Shown piece after piece: positions 60,710 through 64,000 of a stretch of 64,000 nucleotides of DNA. The number at the start of each line of letters is the position of its first letter. Position 1 is the first letter of the stretch. The notes beneath the pieces are model-generated. The model did not search any database and had not been told where the DNA came from. It worked only from the letters and a program-made list of their open reading frames with translations. The DNA comes from Streptomyces sp. SAJ15. Lineage in GTDB: Bacteria; Actinomycetota; Actinomycetes; Streptomycetales; Streptomycetaceae. Both the position numbers and the translations under genes were made by a program. The DNA is taken from positions 413,784 to 477,783 of the forward strand of contig NZ_NISY01000006.1 of the NCBI RefSeq assembly GCF_007595705.1, written 5' to 3'.

Positions 60710-61765
60710 GTGGAAGAGCCCGCTGCCGGAAGGCCCAGGTCCGGGAGTCGCCGAGCGTCGGACTTGTCGCGTGTGGAAAGGTGGCTGGTGCGGCACTATG
60801 CCTGGATTGGCCCGGCTTGTGTTGCTGGGTACACCGCGCTATTCGGTCCAGGCGTCTACGCCGATGATCCACTGCACGCGTCGGGTTTCATGCTCTTCTT
60901 CGTCGCCCTGTTCTGGTCACTCAAAGTGCCGAACCGGATGAGCCTGACGCTGTCGCGGCTGCAGGCGAGGAACGCACTTTCCCCGGCTCGCGAAGTCACC
61001 GCCCTCGAAACTCGTCTGCATCATTCGGCACGCCGGTGGGCCCGTGCCATGAGCGTGGTCACCGTGGTTCTCATCGAGGTGGCCTTCATTGCCGCGGTCG
61101 GTTTCTCGAAGCCTGGCCTGATGGTGATCGAGGGGGCCATGGCTGTTCCGGTCGGCCGGTTCCTGGGGCGGGCCATGTGTTACGGACGTCTGGGGGGCCG
61201 ACTGCGTGCGAATCAGGCGATCGAGCTGGTCGTGCAGCCCGGACACGTCGACGGTGCAGCAGGCCTCCGGCCGGTCGGCGGCCTGTACTTCTTCCAGGCG
61301 ATGCTGGTCTCCCTCATCGCCCTCTACCTTTCCGTGTGGTGGCTCCTCATGGAGCTTATTCCGCGCTTCGAGGCGCGATACGGGTACTGGCAGGACGCAT
61401 ACCTGGGACTTTTCCTCGTCGCCCTTTGTTGCGTCGCCGCGGCGTTCCTGCTTCCGATGTGGACATTTCACCTCAGCATGCGGGAGGTGAAGCAAGCGCT
61501 CGCATCCGAGGCCGATCGCATCAGCATCAAGATCGCCACTGAAGAACGGGCACTGCTTTCCATGGACGGCGGCCTGGACGCCACGCATCATCAGGAACAC
61601 CTCAGCCGCCTTGTCCAACGCTTTCGAGCCATCGAGAAGATGCCGACCTGGCCCGTCTCCACAGGACTGCGCACCTGGTTCATGGCCAACATGCTGGCGC
61701 TTCCACTGCCGGTGGTCGCCGGTCTCGTTCCCGTGTTCGTGCAATCGGTTCTTACAGGAGCCTGA
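60710..61765 (+). CDS. Polytopic membrane protein of unknown function
   Basis: About 351 residues from GTG 60710; GTG 60767 is an alternative start. About six membrane helices (ASGFMLFFVALFWSLKV; AMSVVTVVLIEVAFIAAVGF; LYFFQAMLVSLIALYLSVWW; YLGLFLVALCCVAAAFLLPM; MLALPLPVVAGLVPVFVQS). A cytoplasmic stretch (EVKQALASEADRISIKIATE; LSRLVQRFRAIEKMPTWPVS) resembles coiled-coil/DUF-type regulators. No family recognised. Confidence 0.7.
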   Translation: MEEPAAGRPRSGSRRASDLSRVERWLVRHYAWIGPACVAGYTALFGPGVYADDPLHASGFMLFFVALFWSLKVPNRMSLTLSRLQARNALSPAREVTALETRLHHSARRWARAMSVVTVVLIEVAFIAAVGFSKPGLMVIEGAMAVPVGRFLGRAMCYGRLGGRLRANQAIELVVQPGHVDGAAGLRPVGGLYFFQAMLVSLIALYLSVWWLLMELIPRFEARYGYWQDAYLGLFLVALCCVAAAFLLPMWTFHLSMREVKQALASEADRISIKIATEERALLSMDGGLDATHHQEHLSRLVQRFRAIEKMPTWPVSTGLRTWFMANMLALPLPVVAGLVPVFVQSVLTGA

Positions 61766-61806
61766 ATCGACCCCCTGACTGCGGACCACAAGCCACGTCA
61801 CGGCGG

Positions 61807-62667
61807 TCAGGCAGCTGCGCACACGACTTTGAAAGCGTATTCGTTGAGCCTCACGGGCCTGGCGAGGGTGGAGCCGTGTTCATCGACCATGGTGATGGCG
61901 TCGCCCGACGTGAGCGACCGGCTGCCATCCGTTGTGAACGTGATGATTTCGTCGAAGTAGACGACCCCGAAGTGGGCCAGTGGGTCGACAGGTTGGCTGA
62001 AGTCCCCGCGAGTGACGCCCGCGTCGATCGTGACGGCAGGGGGGAACCCGGTGTCGACCTTGAAGTTCATCGTCTGCGATCTGGTCTCGTTGGCGAGGAA
62101 GTAGTGCGCTGTGCCGGGCGGCTTGGGGTCGAGACACAAGGCGCCGCTCAGCACATCGCCGGGCTCGACCGGCAGATTGATGTCCCCGACATTTCGTGCC
62201 CAGAGCTGGCTGGTGACGTTCTCCATGGAGTCGACGGTCATCTCGACGTGGACGTCGAGGAAGCCGAGACCGACGAAGGTACGGAAGTGGTTGAGGCCGA
62301 GCGGGCTGGAGCTGAACCGCAGGTTGGGCACCGTCCAGGTGACGGACAGAATGGTGAACGGTGCCGAGTGGCTGACGAGGCTGTAGCCGCACGACTCGGT
62401 GGGCGACGGACCCAAAACGCCGGCGGTAGCTGCCCCCTTGGCCGCCGTCGCGCTGTCCGGCCGCGGCTCAAGATGATCGAAGCTGCGGTAGCGGACTGCC
62501 CGTCGCTCCCACAACGCGGCCAAGCCCGGCTGAGTCTGGGGGTCGGGCCGCAAGGGCAGCCCGTGCCTCTTCAGATCCTTCTCGGTGGCGGTGAACGGGT
62601 CGAAGTCCTTGGGCGGAGCGGGGTGGAGCCGCACCGCTCTTCTGTCGGGGGCTTGCTGTCCAGTCAT
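61807..62667 (-). CDS. Eqolisin/G1-like beta-sandwich protein
   Basis: 286 residues; ATG 62667 follows GGAGGAGAG. The N-terminal 80 residues contain LHPAPPKDFDPFTATEKDLK and RHGLPLRPDPQTQPGLAALW, a motif seen in streptomycete and fungal proteins of unknown role. The rest (ILSVTWTVPNLRF, FRTFVGLGFLDVHVEMTVDS, LPVEPGDVLSGALCLD) follows the glutamic peptidase (G1) beta-sandwich pattern, but the catalytic Gln and Glu motifs are not recognisable. It may be a binding or inactive homologue. There is no signal peptide. Confidence 0.55.
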   Translation of the reverse strand: MTGQQAPDRRAVRLHPAPPKDFDPFTATEKDLKRHGLPLRPDPQTQPGLAALWERRAVRYRSFDHLEPRPDSATAAKGAATAGVLGPSPTESCGYSLVSHSAPFTILSVTWTVPNLRFSSSPLGLNHFRTFVGLGFLDVHVEMTVDSMENVTSQLWARNVGDINLPVEPGDVLSGALCLDPKPPGTAHYFLANETRSQTMNFKVDTGFPPAVTIDAGVTRGDFSQPVDPLAHFGVVYFDEIITFTTDGSRSLTSGDAITMVDEHGSTLARPVRLNEYAFKVVCAAA

Positions 62668-63178
62668 GCCGCTCTCCTCCCGATGGCCCGGTCCGAGTGC
62701 CTGCATATACCAGTGTCTGGCCGGGTGTCGGGGTCTGCCACCAGAAGCCGACCTCCTACTGGCCGGGCATGGGAGATGCACAACGGGTCGCATGGCAGCA
62801 CCGGCTCGTAGGCACCGGGCTGTCCTGCCCGATCGGCGTGGCGAAGGCCGAAGGCTGACGTTACCGGGTGGGCTTCGGAACGGACGCACGCAGAGTGCGT
62901 GACGAGCGGTCGCGCCTCGCCCGACGGCACACGGCACTGAGGTGTGCCGTCGGGTTAGTACTGCCCGCTCGGATTCAACGCCACGTGGGCCTACCTGGCC
63001 GCGACCGCGTGCCCCGCTCCCGATCTGCGTAGGGACTCGGCAGCCCTGCTACGCGCGCATGTGCTCTCAGGGCTTCAAGATCATCCCGTCGCCCCTTTTG
63101 GGTTTATCTCGGCGATCCCCCGGCTGACGCCTCCAAGATCAACTATTGGCGGCTTCTGGGCTCACCTCGGCGACACCC
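62668..63178. other. Intergenic, no gene seen
   Basis: About 510 bases. No recognisable gene or clear hairpin. Confidence 0.4.
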
Positions 63179-63380
63179 CTACAGGTCGTGGGCCTTGAGC
63201 CAGGCGATGGCGGCCGCGCGGTCGAACTGGGGGGCCGGCGGTGGGGGCAGGGAAGTCGGAGTGGTGGTAGCGGAGGGTGCGGATGTGCGCGCGGCGGGTC
63301 CAGGCCAGGCGCGCGATGTCGGCGAGGGTGACGGTCCGGGGAGTGCCGGGCGCGGGCGGCGGCACTACCACGCCAGCTTG
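63179..63380 (-). pseudogene. Helix-turn-helix (excisionase-like) remnant
   Basis: Leftward: TVTLADIARLAWTRRAHIRT and YHHSDFPAPTAG, then in another frame PQFDRAAAIAWLKAHDL and a stop. This matches the small DNA-binding domain LADIAxLAGVxRxxVxxWRxRHxDFP...FDRxAxxxWL found on mobile elements and beside methylases. One frameshift. Confidence 0.5.
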
Positions 63381-63573
63381 GTGGCCATGGCCGACGAGAT
63401 AGGCACTCCGCGTTCCGTTCAGCGCCTTGATGAGCTTCTCGTCGACTGATCTCCGCCCCTCGTTGATCTTGCTGCAGCCTGTCGCAGAAGGGGAAGTGGT
63501 CTTCCGGGTGTTCTCCAGCGGGGTTCGAGGGGTGGTGGATACGTCTGTGCCTGACCCCACAAGGAGGACGGGT

Positions 63574-63961
63574 ATGGGACGCAGGGTGAGGGCGATGGCC
63601 GTGGCCGCGGGTGTCGGTCTGGTGCTGCTGGGCGGGACGTCGCCGTCGTTGGCAGCACCGGGGGGACACGGTGACCATCACAGTGCGGGAGGCGGTCGCG
63701 GAGCTGCCGGTCGCCGAGGAGGATCGCACCGGGTACTGGCGGGATGCGTTTCGGCACTGGGTGGACGCCGACCGCGACGGCTGCAGTACCCGTAACGAGG
63801 TTTTGATCGAGGAGGCCGTCACTCCGCCGATGGTCGGGGCGCGGTGCTCGCTCGCTGGGGGCCTGTGGCACTCGTACTACGACGACGTCGACCAGGCCAG
63901 CGCGCGCAGTCTCGACATCGACCACATGGTGCCGCTCGCGGAGGCGTGGGACAGCAAGTAG
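63574..63961 (+). pseudogene. Secreted HNH endonuclease family protein, disrupted
   Basis: A signal peptide begins at ATG 63574 (RAMAVAAGVGLVLLGGTSPS, LAAPG). A frameshift near 63660 leads into VREAVAELPVAEEDRTGYWR, FRHWVDADRDGCSTRNEVLI and LDIDHMVPLAEAWDS (the DHMVPLAE motif of DUF1524/HNH nucleases). A TAG stop then cuts the rest. Family length is about 200 residues. It is probably a decayed extracellular nuclease. Confidence 0.65.
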
Positions 63962-64000
63962 GCGGAGTTGGGCCAGACGCAACATTCCGCCCGTTGCCGC

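Noticed and set aside
61807..62667. Calling this an active glutamic peptidase
   Set aside because: The beta-sandwich pattern fits, but the catalytic Gln and Glu motifs are not visible.
1..64000. tRNA, rRNA, riboswitch or CRISPR features
   Set aside because: No cloverleaf with a TTCGA-type arm, rRNA core sequence or repeat-spacer array was seen by eye. A covariance-model scan would be needed to exclude small RNAs.

Overview
The window looks like accessory DNA from a Streptomyces or a close actinobacterial relative. It has very high GC content, strong third-position GC bias, and GTG/TTG starts. It also has leaderless TAGNNT promoters, HAIR-type heat-shock and ECF41-type promoters, and actinobacterial protein families throughout. 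There is no rRNA, tRNA or CRISPR array. The density of broken genes and transposon remnants suggests a chromosome arm, a genomic island or a large linear replicon rather than the core genome.

Layout. 0-9 kb: the 3' part of an FtsX-type ABC permease, an MJ1316 (DUF504) RNA-repair/EEP nuclease fusion, a PhzF remnant, two alpha/beta hydrolases, and an AraC regulator with two VOC (glyoxalase-fold) genes that share an almost identical promoter. 8.4-15.7 kb: transposon debris (IS630 and two different Tn3 transposase remnants) around an Asp/Glu racemase and a MarR-membrane protein-NmrA cassette with tandem operators; then a DLH-family hydrolase, a 36-bp perfect palindrome and a broken LOG-family gene. 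15.8-27.2 kb: a stress-tolerance block consisting of a dnaK-grpE-dnaJ-cbpM-clpB operon read leftward behind a HAIR operator, Hsp20 genes and Hsp20 fragments, a thioredoxin, a STAS protein, DUF5335 and DUF2267 proteins. 27-38 kb: eroded conjugative/mobile DNA with an intact Orn/Lys/Arg decarboxylase, a small stand-alone deaminase-like gene, an AraC/quinone-reductase divergent pair, and remnants of DUF6262, helicase-associated and replication-relaxation proteins.

38-44.4 kb: a Ser/Thr kinase fused to a lipoyl domain, then an ATP-grasp-modified RiPP cluster (precursor tgmA, maturase tgmB, isoaspartyl-type methyltransferase tgmC, with overlapping stop/start codons), then an overlapping membrane protein/coiled-coil protein pair. 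This is the most interesting stretch biologically: a candidate ester/amide-crosslinked peptide that probably also carries an aspartimide. 45-54 kb: a Cmx-like chloramphenicol exporter, an IS481 remnant, a ricin-type lectin fragment, a YVTN/IPT repeat protein, an alpha/beta hydrolase, eroded regulator and resolvase genes, and a NUC1-type nuclease with two compensating frameshifts across its active site.

53.6-64 kb: an ECF41 sigma factor divergent from its carboxymuconolactone-decarboxylase partner with matching promoters on both strands; a DciA-like helicase loader next to a DnaB helicase cut off at its Walker A motif; a truncated AlkZ-like protein meeting it at the same junction; a frameshifted alpha/beta hydrolase divergent from a WYL regulator; a frameshifted tyrosine integrase preceded by repeated att-like sequences; a polytopic membrane protein; an eqolisin-like secreted-fold protein; and a broken secreted HNH nuclease at the right edge.
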